From Clostridia bacterium (GTDB lineage Bacteria > Bacillota > Clostridia > Oscillospirales > Acutalibacteraceae), in assembly GCA_017465085.1 (NCBI GenBank), contig JAFTWW010000001.1, positions 1 through 64,000 of the forward strand: 64,000 bases of DNA, given 5' to 3'. A program made the position numbers and the translations under genes. The notes below the pieces were generated by a model. It searched no databases. It had not been told where the DNA came from and was given only the letters and a program-made list of their open reading frames with translations. Shown piece after piece: positions 63,492 through 64,000 of this stretch. Positions within the stretch are counted from its first letter, which is position 1. Every line of letters begins with the position of its first letter.

Positions 63492-63519
63492 ATTATAACA
63501 CAACATTCAAAAATGTCAA
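63492..63519 (-). promoter_or_regulatory. Promoter of the antisense RNA
   Basis: Leftward TTGACA (63514-63519), 16-base spacer, TATAAT (63492-63497). Both boxes are perfect. The -35 box overlaps the edge of the palindrome at 63518. Confidence 0.88.
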
Positions 63520-63548
63520 GGACTTGGGAAAATTCCCAAGTCCTTTTA
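63518..63548. terminator. Palindromic terminator at the right edge of the toxin-like locus
   Basis: AAGGACTTGGGAA (63518-63530) and its exact complement (63533-63545), followed rightward by TTATTTT. It probably ends the peptide mRNA and, leftward, the gene remnant at 63567. Confidence 0.85.
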
Positions 63549-63566
63549 TTTTGCATTATATGCAGA

Positions 63567-63665
63567 TTATTTATTTAATGCTTCATTAACTGCAACTGCG
63601 CAAGCAACGGTCATACCAACCATGGGGTTGTTACCTGTCCTTGTTGCCAAAATCAAACCAGAATA
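63567..63665 (-). pseudogene. C-terminal remnant of an unidentified gene
   Basis: Leftward, a frame reading SGLILATRTGNNPMVGMTVA, then CAVAVNEALNK and stop, looks like a well-conserved enzyme C-terminus. Upstream of SGL the frame continues without family-like sequence (FYLFSVKY) into the hairpin at 63694-63747 and has no start site. The gene seems to have been cut at about 63660-63690, beside the four-helix-bundle gene. I cannot name the parent gene. Confidence 0.5.
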
Positions 63666-63693
63666 TTTAACTGAAAATAAATAAAAGCACACC

Positions 63694-63747
63694 AAAAATA
63701 TAGACACATCATAGAGGAAAACTCCAAAATGATGTGTCTATATTTTT
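63694..63747 (-). terminator. Long perfect hairpin after the four-helix-bundle gene
   Basis: Perfect 19-base arms (AAAAATATAGACACATCAT at 63694-63712, complement at 63729-63747) around 16 bases. It lies nine bases after the stop of the four-helix-bundle gene and just before the gene remnant, so it may be a terminator, the end of an inserted element, or both. Confidence 0.7.
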
Positions 63748-63755
63748 TATTATAT

Positions 63756-64000
63756 TTACAATTTATAATTTTCTTTTGTTGTATTTATAGAAGAAATTAA
63801 AACTCGTCTGATTTTACCGCAATCATTTTGTAGCTCGGAATATACATTTCTATCAATAATATCGGTTTTCGAAAAAAGTTTAAGCCAATATTCAGTTTCA
63901 TAGCATTCCTTTAATGCAATTTGAAGTTTCGAAACAAAATCGGCTTTGCTTTGCGCATAATTTGCCTCATGAATATTGGCACCTATGCTGGTTCCGCTTT
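63756..64000 (-). CDS. Four-helix-bundle (S23-like) protein, partial
   Basis: The visible 81 residues end in a stop at 63756 and continue beyond the window. SGTSIGANIHEANYAQSKAD, then FVSKLQIALKECYETEYWLK, is the hallmark of the four-helix-bundle/23S rRNA intervening-sequence protein family. Such genes are common in Bacteria as mobile or repeat-associated cargo and have no clear function; related Avd proteins work with retroelements. No reverse transcriptase is visible in the part seen. Confidence 0.88.
   Translation of the reverse strand, partial: SGTSIGANIHEANYAQSKADFVSKLQIALKECYETEYWLKLFSKTDIIDRNVYSELQNDCGKIRRVLISSINTTKENYKL

Noticed and set aside
63221..63519. Plain Fst/par-type toxin locus
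   Set aside because: In par the shared repeats are direct and make the two RNAs complementary. Here they are inverted, so both RNAs have similar 5' ends. The peptide also lacks Fst features.
1..64000. CRISPR arrays, tRNA and rRNA genes
   Set aside because: No regularly spaced repeats with unique spacers and no cloverleaf or rRNA-like sequence were seen in the gaps.

Overview
The window comes from a spore-forming, obligately anaerobic member of the Clostridia, most likely an Oscillospirales/Ruminococcaceae-type gut lineage. The evidence is a complete spoIIIAA-AH operon, gpr and spoIIP, oxygen-sensitive class III ribonucleotide reductase (nrdD/nrdG), flavin-dependent thymidylate synthase (thyX), Firmicutes-style AAGGAGG ribosome binding sites and many TTGACA-N17-TATAAT promoters. 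Most of it is ordinary chromosome. No tRNA, rRNA or CRISPR array was seen.

Region by region. 1-3.2 kb: leftward operon of a PH-like/zinc-ribbon/ABC exporter, a DUF1854 protein and a DarA-type c-di-AMP receptor. 3.3-7.6 kb: leftward thyX-tmk-DJ-1-mltG-U32 operon behind a strong promoter and a perfect 13-bp-arm palindrome. 7.8-11.1 kb: rightward prs, gpr, spoIIP and a small membrane protein. 11.1-11.55 kb: a cluster of hairpins built around a TATCAC/GTGATA motif, plus a possible 33-residue ORF. 11.6-18.4 kb: LysR regulator, YitT protein and a Gld-like ABC system with a DUF4340 protein. 18.6-23.6 kb: asp23 and spoIIIAH to spoIIIAA. 23.7-26.9 kb: nrdG, a MITE-like repeat and nrdD behind a paired NrdR-like box. 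27-29.7 kb: DMT permease, yebC and dusB, the last with an apparently leaderless promoter. 29.8-44 kb: a long rightward housekeeping run: polA, a phosphatase-RimI fusion, tsaD, lipid kinase, mreBCD, PBP2, minD-like, mgsA, hisS, aspS. 44-48.5 kb: tandem glycine riboswitch with an AGCS symporter, then an AbrB-like regulator, threonine aldolase and branched-chain aminotransferase. 48.5-57.3 kb: a compact leftward phage head module (small and large terminase, scaffold, capsid, portal, connector, a large structural protein) with no visible integrase, replication, tail-fibre or lysis genes, followed by a glycosidase-like lipoprotein. 57.4-62.4 kb: DUF2975, ACT and PFL proteins, a degenerate sigma-like protein, DUF3810 and YwaF proteins.

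The last 1.3 kb (62.7-64.0 kb) is the most unusual part. Two tandem leftward structured RNAs have quite different but still paired stems, an identical terminator and a conserved loop; the first is the leader of an unknown 118-residue gene. Next to them is a compact locus that looks like an undescribed type I toxin-antitoxin system: a 23-residue hydrophobic peptide with a near-perfect ribosome binding site, a long 5'/3' pairing in its mRNA, and a convergent antisense RNA from a consensus promoter. Beyond it lie the C-terminal stump of an unidentified gene and the end of a four-helix-bundle (S23-like) protein gene.

All identifications come from reading motifs and family resemblance; no database search was run.
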